Below are positions 33,158 through 42,788 of a DNA stretch of 64,000 nucleotides, piece by piece. How positions within the stretch are numbered: position 1 is the stretch's first letter; each line of letters begins with the position of its first letter. The notes beneath the pieces were generated by a model that did not search any database, had not been told where the DNA came from, and worked only from the letters and a program-made list of their open reading frames with translations. Source of the DNA: Acidihalobacter prosperus (GTDB lineage: Bacteria > Pseudomonadota > Gammaproteobacteria > DSM-5130 > Acidihalobacteraceae); the NCBI RefSeq assembly GCF_000754095.2, contig NZ_JQSG02000004.1, forward strand, positions 1-64,000. Direction: 5' to 3'. The translations under genes and the position numbers were made by a program.

Positions 33158-33751
33158 TCAAATCCGCTTCTGCATCGACGCCGCCCACCACCTGAGACTG
33201 ACCGCCACCAGCAGATAACCGCTTATGACGACCGCGGGCGGCAACGGGATCGGCAGCGCCACCAACAGCAGGGCAAGGTCGATTGCCCACAGCACCGTGC
33301 TGCGCGCCATCGTATGCCGGGCCGTCGAGGTGTATTCGTACCGCCACTGCAATATCCGACGCGCGATCATGCCGTCGAACAGCGCTCCGGCCAGCACCGG
33401 CGAAAACAAGATCGCCACGCCCATGAAAAAAAACAGCCGCCACATGAAGAGATAAAGACCCATGTAGCCGGACTCAAGACGCTCACGGAAAAACCCGGTC
33501 GCCTGCTGGTAGACGTTCGCCAGCCCCGTGGACGCATAGATCGCACGGGTGGCGTGCAACGCCATATGATCGAAAAATGCCACCGTGCCGAGACCCAGCT
33601 CGCTGCCGGTGGCGCTTTCCTGCGCGTGCTGCAATGCTTCCAGCCACGGCAGCGGTGAGAACAGCACGATGGCGATCCAGGACACCACCCAGATGCCCAC
33701 CAGCTTGCGTTTGCGGTCGAAGCCGCCGCCCTTGTTCCCGCCGCCGGCCAT
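33158..33751 (-). CDS. DUF4400 conjugation-associated membrane protein (197 aa)
   Basis: Hydrophobic segments near 16-34, 105-125 and 150-185, and the FDHMALHATRAIYASTGLANVYQQA helix, fit DUF4400. The traI, traD, DUF4400 order is that of SXT/R391 and IncA/C transfer regions. Start overlaps the TraD stop by one base (TGATG), so it is coupled to traD. Confidence 0.7.
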   Translation of the reverse strand: MAGGGNKGGGFDRKRKLVGIWVVSWIAIVLFSPLPWLEALQHAQESATGSELGLGTVAFFDHMALHATRAIYASTGLANVYQQATGFFRERLESGYMGLYLFMWRLFFFMGVAILFSPVLAGALFDGMIARRILQWRYEYTSTARHTMARSTVLWAIDLALLLVALPIPLPPAVVISGYLLVAVSLRWWAASMQKRI

Positions 33752-35580
33752 CAGCGCCTGTCCTCACCCACGATGGGAAAACGGGCCTTGACGATCCGCC
33801 CATCCGCAAAACGCGCGATGTAGTGCAGCGGCGGCAGGCGCATCAACAGGTCCGGCGTCACAAGCTCCACCTCCTGCTGCTCCAGCCCTTCGCTGTAGCC
33901 GCCGCCCCAGGCATCCCCGGGCGTCGGCTGTATCGACTGCGAGAAGCTGCGCTTGACCGAACGCGCCTGATATCGCGGCAGCGCCTTGGCCAGCATCTCG
34001 GCCGTCTTCGGGTCCTGCAAGCCCAGAATGATGACGTTGTTGAGGTTGCCGATCTGCTGCAGGGCTTCCGGTTCCCCGCCCAGACGAACCACCAGGTCCG
34101 CCAAAGTCTGCGTCGCGATCAGCGTCCTGAATTTCGCGCCGCGTCCCTTGTTGAGCAGCTGCGTCAGCTGCTCGTTGCTGATCTCGGCCACTTCGTCCGC
34201 CAGAAGGTTGACCGTCGGACCGATGTCCCCGCTGTCGTAACGCTCACCGGCAAGCGCCGTCGTGTCGGCCAACAGAATCGAGCCGATCGCTGCGCCGATA
34301 ATGGGGTCCGACATCGAGGACAACGACACATAGAGTCCGCGTCCCTGCTTCACGATCTTGTCGATTGTGGTGATCTCGCGGGTATCGCCCGGCGTCACTA
34401 CGGGCGACAGCAAATCATCCAGCGGCGGCGTGGTCAGCATGGTGAGGATCGGCGTCAGCGACACCACCATCTTGCTGAAATGCTCCTTGTCGTGATTGAA
34501 GTCCTGGATCAAGCCGTCGATTTCCGGGGAATGCCCGCTGCCCTTGCCCTGGCGTTTGCTCAACACGCGCTCGTAAAATTCGATGTATCCCTGCACCTCC
34601 ATGCCGGTCTTGGTCTTCGCATTGTTCACGTAGCCCATGTATTCCTCGGGCTGAGCGTATTGGGCGCACCAGGACTTGAGCACCTCGAGCACCAGGCCCG
34701 CAGAACCCATTTCCACCAGTCGGCGCAGGGACATCAGGTTGGGTTTGCGGCCCGCCAGCAGCTCGCCCTGCACCAGGTTGTTCAGCACTCGCCAGACGAA
34801 GGCCTTGAATGTGCCGTCCGCCTCGACCAGCGCGGCAACGCGCGAGGCCACCTCCGTCGTGCGGCTCCAGTTCGCCAGCGGGTCAAGACGCACCGAAGTT
34901 TCCGGGCGGGATGCCCGGAATGCCGCGAACTTCTCGGGTACTCCCAATCTCGCATAGGTATCGCGCATGAGGTCTTCGAGGTCATGGTCGCCCTTCGGGT
35001 CGAGCGCGATGACGGGTTCTCCGCGCAGGATCGCCTGCGTCAGAAAATGGTCGAACAGCCGGGTCTTGCCCTTGCCCGTCGAGCCCACGATGAGCACATG
35101 CCCGTCCATCATGCGGTCGTTCAGCAGGATCGGCTTCGGCGCTTCGATCTGCTGTACCCACCCGGCGCTTTCGCGCCCATCGCGTTGTTTGAGATTCAGC
35201 GTTTCGCCCAGGCCCCTGGCGGCCACGAAGCGGATCTTTTCGGCCGTCGTCGGCGTGATCTCGAACCCTTCGCCCAGCCACGTCGAGTGCTGCGCCCTCG
35301 CCCAGGCGTACCATTGGTTGGCCCGCGATCTTGGCATGAACCATAGCGAGTCGACCTGCTTGAGGCGGTTTCTCGCGATTTCGAAAGGGCGTCCCTTCCA
35401 GTATCGGTATCCGGCCATGCCGAACGACCCGCAGGCAATGCTCAGCCCCAGCGTGGCAGGTAGGCCGGTTGCCACCGTCATGCCCAACGTGCCCAACCCG
35501 GAGGCCACCCAGCCGACGGCCGCCTTGTATTCATAGGGTGCCCGGAACGGCGGTTCGTAACTCAGCGTGTCGTTGTTCAT
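33751..35580 (-). CDS. traD: TraD, type IV coupling protein (609 aa)
   Basis: Hydrophobic segments at residues 20-60, then Walker A GSTGKGKT at 166-173 and Walker B NLLADEVAEI near 437. AQTLADL-type and DPKTAEMLAKALP segments are typical of VirD4/TraD ATPases. It carries the relaxosome to the mating channel at the inner membrane. Its ATG overlaps the TraI stop (ATGA), giving a traI-traD-DUF4400 operon. Confidence 0.9.
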   Translation of the reverse strand: MNNDTLSYEPPFRAPYEYKAAVGWVASGLGTLGMTVATGLPATLGLSIACGSFGMAGYRYWKGRPFEIARNRLKQVDSLWFMPRSRANQWYAWARAQHSTWLGEGFEITPTTAEKIRFVAARGLGETLNLKQRDGRESAGWVQQIEAPKPILLNDRMMDGHVLIVGSTGKGKTRLFDHFLTQAILRGEPVIALDPKGDHDLEDLMRDTYARLGVPEKFAAFRASRPETSVRLDPLANWSRTTEVASRVAALVEADGTFKAFVWRVLNNLVQGELLAGRKPNLMSLRRLVEMGSAGLVLEVLKSWCAQYAQPEEYMGYVNNAKTKTGMEVQGYIEFYERVLSKRQGKGSGHSPEIDGLIQDFNHDKEHFSKMVVSLTPILTMLTTPPLDDLLSPVVTPGDTREITTIDKIVKQGRGLYVSLSSMSDPIIGAAIGSILLADTTALAGERYDSGDIGPTVNLLADEVAEISNEQLTQLLNKGRGAKFRTLIATQTLADLVVRLGGEPEALQQIGNLNNVIILGLQDPKTAEMLAKALPRYQARSVKRSFSQSIQPTPGDAWGGGYSEGLEQQEVELVTPDLLMRLPPLHYIARFADGRIVKARFPIVGEDRR

Positions 35581-37349
35581 GTTTTTTTCACTTTCGCGGA
35601 TGATTGAAGACGCGCGTAGCGCTTGTCCTTCTGCTTGCCGTTATCCAGCACGCCCGTCACGATCAAGCCTTCGGATTCCAGCCAGTCGACGATGGCGCCC
35701 TCGCCTTCGAACAAACGCCCCCAGGACTCGAACAAGGCAACCGGAACGTAGCGTTGCTCCTTGATGTCCCGAACATCCTCCGTTTGATGGCCTATCCATT
35801 CTTCCAGCCAGTCACGGGCTGCACTACGCGCGTACACGGGACCGAAGCCGGACAGACGCACGCCCTTGCCGCCCTCGATGTCGTGTGCGATTTTCTTGCC
35901 TTCGGATTCGGCAAGGCCTCCTTCGACCAGATCCTTGGCGACCTGCAGCGGCGTCATTCCGTAACCGGTAAAAGCTTCCGGATAGCGCAGATAGACAGCG
36001 TTCTCGGCAAACACCAGGAGCGTTGAAGCCTTCGCGCCGCTGGCAAGGTCTCCGAATACGGCTTCCGCCGCCGGACATTCCAGTACGCGTTCGCGAAAGC
36101 TTTTGGCCTCCGGCACCTGTGCTATCGGGTGAGGCGCCGGCGTATTCGGGGCGGTAGGTTCGCGGGCTTCGTCAGCCGTCTGCTCGGTAGACTCGACCGC
36201 CGCGCCTGCGGGCTTCTCGTCGTCCAGCCATTCGCCGGCAACGCGTTCACCTTCCACTTCCAGCGCGCCCGGCTTGAGCCGGACGCCCGCGATGGTCAAT
36301 CCTTCCGGCAACCGATACCGCCAGGTAGGCGCCTCGTCAGGTCCTGCCTTGGCCGCACCCGTGTCCAGAAGCACATTGAGAATGGCGTCCGGCTGACGCA
36401 TGACGCCCGGTATCCGGTGATTCGACAGCCAGTTGCCGATATCGCGAAAGGCCTTGGGCCAGGCCAGAAGCACATGATCGTCATGGGTACGCAGGCACAC
36501 CTTGCCGCCGGGTTTCCATTCTCCGGTACGCAGCAGACTCCGCGCGGCATCCAGGATGTGCGACTCGGCCGCGACGCCCGGTATCCGGTGGTCTTCGTTC
36601 ATCTGCCCTCGGCGGGCAAGGTCCTGCGCCACCGAGACGCGATCGGCTTCAAGGATCGTTTCCGACAATAATCCGGCTGATACGCCGTTTGTCACGGCAT
36701 CCACCAGCTGCAGCAGCACGTCCTGCCCGCAGGTTTCGCACAGCCAGGCCAGTTCATCCGCGCCCGTCAGCCTGGGCAACATGACAGTGGCGCCCAGCTT
36801 GTGACGATCCTCTCGCCCAGACCGCCAGCGCAAGCGGTACCGCTGTTCCTTCCCGGCCTCGAGCCACGCAATCAGGCTGCCCTTGACCGGATTCCAAAGA
36901 TCGCCCGAGCGGTCGCCCACCACATCAACGTCCGTCAAGGGCTTCGCGCAATCGTGCAGCATCGCCCCGATAACCGCCGCCCATCGCATGCCCTGCTGGT
37001 AACGCTTGCGGTCAGCGGAAGGCACTTCCAGCCCAACCACCCGGCGGTCGTAAAGCCCGGCCGCCGCCAGGGCCGCCTCGAGGCCGTGCCGCAGCAATCC
37101 GCCTGCGCCGTAATGATGATGTTCGCGCGAGGCCGGCAACAGATGTATCCAGCGGGCATAGCGACGAATGACCGGCTGGTAGTGACGAACCCATACGTCC
37201 GGCGATTCGCCCACCCCCTGCTCCAGCGCGATCAGCATCTCACGCTGCGTCGCCAGCAATTCGTGCTCCGACACCGCGGGAATGCCCTGCTCCACCGGCG
37301 GCCAGCGCGGCGGCTCCGTGATGTCCGTTTCGGGAGTGATATTCGACAT
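35577..37349 (-). CDS. traI: TraI, MobH-family relaxase (590 aa)
   Basis: The HHH signature at residues 77-79 (REHHHYGAGGLLRHGLE) and an HD pair at 132-133 (LHDCAKPLTD) define the TraI_2/MobH relaxases of SXT, R27 and related elements. The C-terminal part (450-580) is a second domain following a Pro/Glu-rich linker. The enzyme nicks oriT and leads the strand into the recipient. First gene of the transfer operon; the 394 bases upstream hold no clear gene. Confidence 0.88.
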   Translation of the reverse strand: MSNITPETDITEPPRWPPVEQGIPAVSEHELLATQREMLIALEQGVGESPDVWVRHYQPVIRRYARWIHLLPASREHHHYGAGGLLRHGLEAALAAAGLYDRRVVGLEVPSADRKRYQQGMRWAAVIGAMLHDCAKPLTDVDVVGDRSGDLWNPVKGSLIAWLEAGKEQRYRLRWRSGREDRHKLGATVMLPRLTGADELAWLCETCGQDVLLQLVDAVTNGVSAGLLSETILEADRVSVAQDLARRGQMNEDHRIPGVAAESHILDAARSLLRTGEWKPGGKVCLRTHDDHVLLAWPKAFRDIGNWLSNHRIPGVMRQPDAILNVLLDTGAAKAGPDEAPTWRYRLPEGLTIAGVRLKPGALEVEGERVAGEWLDDEKPAGAAVESTEQTADEAREPTAPNTPAPHPIAQVPEAKSFRERVLECPAAEAVFGDLASGAKASTLLVFAENAVYLRYPEAFTGYGMTPLQVAKDLVEGGLAESEGKKIAHDIEGGKGVRLSGFGPVYARSAARDWLEEWIGHQTEDVRDIKEQRYVPVALFESWGRLFEGEGAIVDWLESEGLIVTGVLDNGKQKDKRYARLQSSAKVKKT

Positions 37350-37743
37350 GCCAACAGCATGAACGCCATTCGACGCCGATAAATTTCCGAATGTTCTCCC
37401 TGAGCACCGTTATTCGATGATTTCCTTGCCCTTCAGGTGGCGCATGCTGGTTTCAGCGGACCCGGACTTGCGTTCTCCGGTAATCGGATATCGTTTGCTC
37501 ATCGCTCATTACGGACCCGCAGCAGGGGTCAATCTGCTGGGCCAGCCGGAGGTGCCCTAACACCGGCAGCATGTCATTCCTTGTACCTGAAGCTTCAAAG
37601 GCTCGCGGGATCTCCTCCTGGGAAGGGACATGCAGCTTCTAGCAGACCCGCCACGCCTCTCCATGGAAGCGCACCAGGGCGGGTTTTATTCCAAGATGGA
37701 TGGTTGCCAGATACGGTGATCTGATCGATTGACGGTGAAACAA
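37350..37743. other. gap without a clear gene
   Basis: Lies between the start of traI and a small plus-strand gene. I see no convincing coding frame. It must hold the traI promoter and could hold regulatory sites, but no strong repeat or hairpin stands out. Confidence 0.4.
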
Positions 37744-37944
37744 ATGAATCATAAATACCAATACTGCAGTCGAGAAGTCGAAGCGAGCAGTGTTCAAGAA
37801 GCTGTATCTCTTCTTGAGGAAGACTTTTATCCACAAGTAAACATCAGTTTCTTGTCGGTGGAATTGCCAAATTCCGTGCTAAGCCTCGGTGGCTTCCGGT
37901 CTGTCCGTGAGGTCCCCAAAAATATCGGTGGGCTAAAGAACTGA
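37744..37944 (+). CDS. possible small protein (66 aa)
   Basis: Weak GGTGA before the ATG. The sequence (ASSVQEAVSLLEEDFYPQVNISFLSVE) looks like a small alpha/beta domain with natural codon use and lower GC than its neighbours. Not recognised. Confidence 0.4.
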   Translation: MNHKYQYCSREVEASSVQEAVSLLEEDFYPQVNISFLSVELPNSVLSLGGFRSVREVPKNIGGLKN

Positions 37945-38011
37945 AATTGAAAAACGCCCCTCTTGGGTTCAACAAGAGGATCAACAACCGCAAATACCAT
38001 AGGTGAACATG

Positions 38012-38320
38012 ATGGCAAATAAATTGATGATCGGTACAGCTTTAATCGCTGGTGTGGTTGGTATTGCCGCGGGTGGTCTCTTTGGCGGCGTATTCCAAGC
38101 TCAACACCGCTATGTGAGTGACGTGACGACCACGACGACAGCCGATGGCCGTATATCGGTGAAAAGGAGTTGCACCTATCCGACAGGGTGGAAGCTTAGC
38201 GTTAATCACGGCGGGTTGCTGTTAACGCATAGCAGGTTGCTCCAGCTTGAGCCGATCGGCGTTGGGAAAAATAAACTCACGGCTCCGAGTTTGGAAACAC
38301 GCGCATGGCGGATTTTGTAG
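38012..38320 (+). CDS. small exported or membrane-anchored protein (102 aa)
   Basis: An N-terminal hydrophobic segment (LMIGTALIAGVVGIAAGGLF) is either a signal anchor or an uncleaved signal. The rest is polar with a possible pair of strands. AGGTG precedes the ATG. Not recognised. Confidence 0.5.
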   Translation: MANKLMIGTALIAGVVGIAAGGLFGGVFQAQHRYVSDVTTTTTADGRISVKRSCTYPTGWKLSVNHGGLLLTHSRLLQLEPIGVGKNKLTAPSLETRAWRIL

Positions 38321-38359
38321 TCCGACGTACTCGCCTTGGACTGACATGGGAGAACGACC

Positions 38360-38608
38360 ATGAATTTCACTGAATTCGACTCGGTCGGCAGCACCCAGGA
38401 AGCCGCTGAGAAGCAGCATAAGCGCGAGGATGATGAGCGTGCCGGTGGTGATGCAGCCCAGGATGCCCTCAATCGCATGAAGAGGGCGAGCGACAGGGGC
38501 ACCGGCTGCCATCTAACCGCGGAGATGATAGCTGCTTTGAATATAACGTTGATCGGGGCGATTTGGGAAGAAGAAGATCCCCGATGCAACAGGAATGAGT
38601 CACGGTGA
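38360..38608 (+). CDS. small hypothetical protein (82 aa)
   Basis: GGAG lies 8 bases before the ATG. Acidic, helical first half. ATGA overlap with the next gene. A minus-strand frame over the same bases also encodes a hydrophobic stretch, so the strand is not certain. Confidence 0.4.
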   Translation: MNFTEFDSVGSTQEAAEKQHKREDDERAGGDAAQDALNRMKRASDRGTGCHLTAEMIAALNITLIGAIWEEEDPRCNRNESR

Positions 38609-38970
38609 ATGACACACCCGGCGGATCACAAAAGACGGTGATTTCGCTGATAGCAGTCGTAACACTTGGTTCTGAAAAAGAAAAAAAGATTGCGCCGGTC
38701 CGTCAACCGACCTTGCATGACGCACTTGTGCTGCGTGCCGAAAAATGGCTGCGCAGATCATGCGAGTGCGGTGTAGTCATACGCGACGCACTCGAGATTC
38801 CGCAGTCGAGTCTTGGAATATCTGGGCGAAGAGATATGCTGATGCGAAACGTGATTCGGCAATTCTTGAGTCGCAAACGAGAATCAAGCGATGAGCCACT
38901 TCCTACTGCAGCGCGAATACGCAAACTCTCCCGAGAGCAATGCCATATTGATGGCCTCGGCGCTCGATGA
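38605..38970 (+). CDS. hypothetical protein (121 aa)
   Basis: Starts in an ATGA overlap and runs 80 bases into the ATP-grasp gene. Basic and helical from residue 35. The long overlap makes the C-terminal part doubtful. Confidence 0.4.
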   Translation: MNDTPGGSQKTVISLIAVVTLGSEKEKKIAPVRQPTLHDALVLRAEKWLRRSCECGVVIRDALEIPQSSLGISGRRDMLMRNVIRQFLSRKRESSDEPLPTAARIRKLSREQCHIDGLGAR

Positions 38971-39721
38971 CCATGTTTGCCACCGCGCGAGCCTGTTAGA
39001 GACAGAGATCGGTCTGGGCGATCACATTCCCAGGGAGGCCGTACCGGTCGGGTCGGTCGAGTTCGCGCGCGCCAGGATGCGGCAGATTGGTGTCAGCGCC
39101 CCCCTTATCGGCAGTTATCCCGATGCGCTCCGCTCATTTTTGATGCGCTCGCTAGAGCGAACCACCTTGGGCGACGCGGCTCCAGGATCTTTCGTGAAGC
39201 CCGTCAGGGTCAAGGCCTTCGACGCGATCACGGATTACCCGGGGTTCGAAACTTGCGGTCTGAATCTACCTGCCGAGACGCCGTGCTGGTCCTCGCCCAA
39301 GCAAACCTGGTTGTCCGAATATCGGGCTTACATTCTCGATGGCGATCTGGCCGGGTTCGCCCAGTATGGAGAAGGTCCTGATTGGGACCTCTGTGAGCCG
39401 TTGCTCGCGCAGCTTCGCACCATGATCCGCACCTGGACCGACGCGCCGGCAGCGTATGCGCTGGATGTCGCCGTTGTGGTCAATGAGCGACTGGAAACCC
39501 TGTGTGACAATGGCTGCTCCTATGGAACCGTTCTGAACGGTTCTCTCGCCCTGGTCGAGGTGAACGACGGCTGGGCAACAGGGTACTACCGCGACGCGAT
39601 TACCCCGCGCAAGTATGCCGCATGGCTTAATGCCCGGTGGATGGAACTCATTCGCCAGGATGGCAATCAAGCCGCCGATTCCCATTCACGCGATATGCCC
39701 AAAATCAACGGTGCCGCATGA
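38891..39721 (+). CDS. ATP-grasp domain protein, DUF4343 type (276 aa)
   Basis: FVKPVRVKAFDA, then WLSEYRAYILDGDLAGFAQY, then APAAYALDVAVV and ALVEVNDGWATGYYRDA follow the ATP-binding and metal-binding order of ATP-grasp ligases of the DUF4343 kind. They activate a carboxylate with ATP and join it to an amine or thiol. Substrate unknown. Overlaps the uracil-DNA-glycosylase-like gene by ATGA, so the two are functionally linked. Confidence 0.75.
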   Translation: MSHFLLQREYANSPESNAILMASALDDHVCHRASLLETEIGLGDHIPREAVPVGSVEFARARMRQIGVSAPLIGSYPDALRSFLMRSLERTTLGDAAPGSFVKPVRVKAFDAITDYPGFETCGLNLPAETPCWSSPKQTWLSEYRAYILDGDLAGFAQYGEGPDWDLCEPLLAQLRTMIRTWTDAPAAYALDVAVVVNERLETLCDNGCSYGTVLNGSLALVEVNDGWATGYYRDAITPRKYAAWLNARWMELIRQDGNQAADSHSRDMPKINGAA

Positions 39722-40356
39722 GCGAAATCTCGAAGATCAAAGCCTTCATCTCAATGCTAGGAGAGCGTCACGCCGACCATGTATTTAACCCTTGGAGCGA
39801 GGTGAACCACCATTTTGATGACCACGGCGGCCCCCTCGCCCGTCGCGAACGCCTGCTTCAGCACATGGACTGCGACGCCAAGCTCATCCTCTGCGGCGAA
39901 GCCCCCGGGTATCAAGGATGCGCCTGGTCTGGTATTCCATTCACCAGCGAGCGGCTGCTGTGCGAGGGTCAGATCCCGCGCATCGCCACCACGTCGAGAT
40001 TATCCGGCCGCCCACGCCCTTGGTCCGAGCCTTCGGCGACAACGGTGTGGAAGACGCTTTACAAGCTCAATCTCGCAGAAAGCACTGTGCTGTGGAACGC
40101 CTTTCCCTGGCATCCCCATAAGCCCAACATCGAAGCATCCAACCGAAAGCCGACCTCCGCCGAAGTCGCGGCCGGGGCGGACATTCTGTCCCGCTTTGCC
40201 TCGCTTTACCCGAACGCGCGCATCGTGGCGGTAGGACAAGTGGCCGCCGAGGCGATCCAGCGCATCGGCCTGCCGCTGGCCGGCGCAGTCAGGCACCCTT
40301 CCTACGGTGGCGCGACCGAATTTGCCGATGGCTTGGCCGCTTTGGTGGCTTCGTGA
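39718..40356 (+). CDS. uracil-DNA-glycosylase superfamily protein (212 aa)
   Basis: GEAPGYQGCAWSGIPFTSE near residues 60-78 is the UDG motif 1 region (water-activating and phosphate loop), and VRHPSYGG near the end is motif 2. Enzymes of this superfamily remove uracil or other altered bases from DNA. It could repair deaminated element DNA or act on a modified base. Coupled to the ATP-grasp gene. Confidence 0.75.
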   Translation: MSEISKIKAFISMLGERHADHVFNPWSEVNHHFDDHGGPLARRERLLQHMDCDAKLILCGEAPGYQGCAWSGIPFTSERLLCEGQIPRIATTSRLSGRPRPWSEPSATTVWKTLYKLNLAESTVLWNAFPWHPHKPNIEASNRKPTSAEVAAGADILSRFASLYPNARIVAVGQVAAEAIQRIGLPLAGAVRHPSYGGATEFADGLAALVAS

Positions 40357-40383
40357 TTTTGATCTTAAGCAGAACGTGTCGCC

Positions 40384-41040
40384 ATGCTCAGCGATAACAG
40401 GCACAGCAGGCAGGCATTTGCCTCTGGCTTTGCTTCCAGTCTTGAGGCTGAGCCGTTTCTTTCCGCAACCGATGCGTGTCGACGCGCCGATTATGTTTGG
40501 AATCAAGCCTTCATCCCCAGCCCCGCCCAGGTCGAGCGCGGGTTGACCGATCAGTACACACTCGTTAGATCCGGCTTCTCACGAATTACGACCTACCGCC
40601 CCACACTCACACAAATTGAGCGCGGGTTGACCGACCCCGAAGGTTGCGTTCGGTGCGGTTTTGCCTGGCGCATGGATTACCAGATGAGCCTATTACAGAT
40701 CGTGCGCGCGCTAGAAGACCCCGAGTGGTACGTCAGGGAAGCACTGCTTTCGCGTCCCGAGGTCGCCTTGTCTCCCGATATTATTTGCAACGCCCTAGCC
40801 GACCCGAGGCCAGAAATCCGCGCGCGTATCGCGAGCAGGTTGGACTGGGAACCCACAACAGCCCAAGCGCAAAACGGCCTAAACGACACATCGGATCTGG
40901 TTCGCCTGATCTGGCGCACTCGCTCAAGTGGGCAACCCAGCCCGCGTTTCTCGTATAGTCCATGGAACAGACTTCCGCAGGCCAATAGGTGCCTATTGGC
41001 TCAAAATCAATCAGCCGCTAAGCAACCTCATCCTGTCTAG
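40384..41040 (+). CDS. LRV/HEAT-like repeat protein (218 aa)
   Basis: Repeated units of about 24 residues with the signature Q-x-E-R-G-L-T-D, then V-R-x-G-F (QVERGLTDQYTLVRSGF, QIERGLTDPEGCVRCGF, and two diverged copies) form a helical solenoid of the leucine-rich-variant type. Likely a protein-binding scaffold. Ends close to the left side of the IscB element. Confidence 0.65.
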   Translation: MLSDNRHSRQAFASGFASSLEAEPFLSATDACRRADYVWNQAFIPSPAQVERGLTDQYTLVRSGFSRITTYRPTLTQIERGLTDPEGCVRCGFAWRMDYQMSLLQIVRALEDPEWYVREALLSRPEVALSPDIICNALADPRPEIRARIASRLDWEPTTAQAQNGLNDTSDLVRLIWRTRSSGQPSPRFSYSPWNRLPQANRCLLAQNQSAAKQPHPV

Positions 41041-41120
41041 ATAGCTGAGAGCCTTTAACCAACATCAAAATCGCTCGCTTGCGTGTTCGAGGCACCATGC
41101 GAACATCGCCCCGTCAACCA

Positions 41121-42788
41121 CCCCTCCCTGAAGGGAGGGGCTTGTAGGGAGACCTATAAGCCCGGGGTTGACCAGGGAAAGCGGTAATCAGCCCGCTACG
41201 TTGGCGACAGGTCAGAAGACCCACTCCGAGATGCTTCCTGAGTCTCGGACCCTGGAAGGAACCGTTGCAGACAAGGCACGGGTAGCCACGAAACGGACGG
41301 TTCCCGCCGGTCGATCCGGCAAGCCGGTTGCCGACATTCCCGAAGGGAGACGCCCCGAAAGGGGCGCGTTACAAGGCCCGTAAGGGCGTTTTTTGGAGAA
41401 AAACATGGCAGTCTTTGTGATCGACAAACACAAGCGGCCCTTGATGCCGTGCTCGGAGAAGCGGGCGCGGCTCCTGCTGGAGCGGGGCCGGGCCGTGGTC
41501 CACCGTCAGGTGCCCTTCGTGATCCGTCTCAAGGACCGCACCGTCCAGCACTCCGCGGTGCAGCCGCTGCGCGTGGCCTTGGACCCCGGCAGCCGGGCCA
41601 CCGGCATGGCGCTGGTGCGGGAGAAGAACACGGTGGACACCGGAACAGGTGAAGTGTACCGGGAGCGGATCGCGCTCAACCTGTTCGAGCTGGTCCATCG
41701 CGGGCATCGAATCCGCGAACAGTTGGATCAGCGGCGCAATTTCCGCCGGCGCCGTCGCGGAGCCAACCTGCGCTACCGCGCCCCGCGTTTCGACAACCGC
41801 CGGCGGCCGCCAGGCTGGCTCGCCCCGTCGCTGCAGCACCGGGTGGATACGACCATGGCCTGGGTGCGGCGCCTGTGCCGCTGGGCACCTGCGTCCGCCA
41901 TCGGCATCGAGACGGTGCGCTTCGACACCCAGCGCCTGCAGAACCCGGAGATCTCGGGTGTGGAATACCAGCAGGGGGCGCTCGCCGGCTGCGAGGTGCG
42001 GGAGTACCTGCTGGAGAAATGGGGCCGTAAGTGCGCCTACTGCGGAGCCGAAAACGTGCCGCTTGAGATCGAGCACATCGTGCCGAAGAGCCGGGGCGGG
42101 TCCGACCGGGTGAGCAACCTTGCCCTGGCGTGCCGGGCCTGCAATCAGGCCAAGGGCAACCGCGACGTGCGGGCGTTTCTTGCCGATCAGCCGGAACGGC
42201 TGGCGAGGATCCTGGCGCAGGCCAAGGCCCCGCTGAAAGACGCCGCGGCGGTCAACGCCACCCGATGGGCGTTGTACCGGGCGCTGGTGGACACCGGCCT
42301 GCCGGTGGAAGCCGGTACCGGCGGACGGACCAAGTGGAACCGGACCCGGCTGGGCCTCCCCAAGACCCATGCCCTCGATGCCTTGTGCGTTGGACAGGTG
42401 GACCAGGTCCGGCATTGGCGGGTGCCCGTTCTCGGCATCCGCTGCGCCGGGCGCGGCAGCTACCGGCGCACCCGGCTGACGAGGCACGGCTTTCCCCGTG
42501 GCTACCTGACCCGGAACAAAAGCGCCTTCGGGTTTCAGACGGGCGACCTGATCCGGGCCGTGGTGACCAAGGGGAAGAAGGCCGGAACCTACCTGGGCCG
42601 CATCGCCATCCGGGCCAGCGGCAGTTTCAACATCCAGACCCCAATGGGGGTCGTGCAAGGCATCCATCACCGCTTCTGCACATTGCTCCAGCGTGCGGAT
42701 GGGTATGGATACTTTGTTCAACCCAAACCCACGGAGGCCGCGCTTTCCTCCCCCCGCCTGAAGGCGGGGGTATCCAGCGCGGGAAACT
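41121..42788 (+). mobile_element. IscB-carrying IS200/IS605-like element without tnpA
   Basis: Left hairpin CCCCTCCCTGAAGGGAGGGG (41121-41140) followed by CTTGTAGGG, and right hairpin CCCCCGCCTGAAGGCGGGGG (42751-42770) followed by TATCC, bracket iscB. Subterminal imperfect palindromes of this kind are the ends used by IS200/IS605-family elements. There is no Y1 transposase gene, so it would need one in trans. The exact ends are not determined. Confidence 0.7.
41141..41404 (+). ncRNA. probable omega-RNA of IscB
   Basis: About 260 non-coding bases directly upstream of iscB, rich in pairable segments: CCCGCCGGTCGATCCGGCAAGCCGG, ACGCCCCGAAAGGGGCGCG, and CCCGTAAGGGCG just before the GGAG of iscB. 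IscB omega-RNAs are known to lie in this position, with the scaffold ending at the ribosome site and the guide at the 5' end. Boundaries and guide are inferred, not seen. Confidence 0.7.

Noticed and set aside
33577-35346. 589-codon plus-strand frame over traD
   Set aside because: Antisense shadow of the TraD gene; composition is Arg/His/Gln-rich and has no recognisable domain.
37437-37724. 95-codon plus-strand frame upstream of traI
   Set aside because: No ribosome site and unnatural composition.
38206-38589. Minus-strand frames with a hydrophobic segment over 38222-38589
   Set aside because: The plus-strand frame has a better ribosome site and couples to the next gene, although the choice is not certain.
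41369-42721. 450-codon minus-strand frame over iscB
   Set aside because: Antisense shadow; iscB has complete RuvC and HNH motifs.
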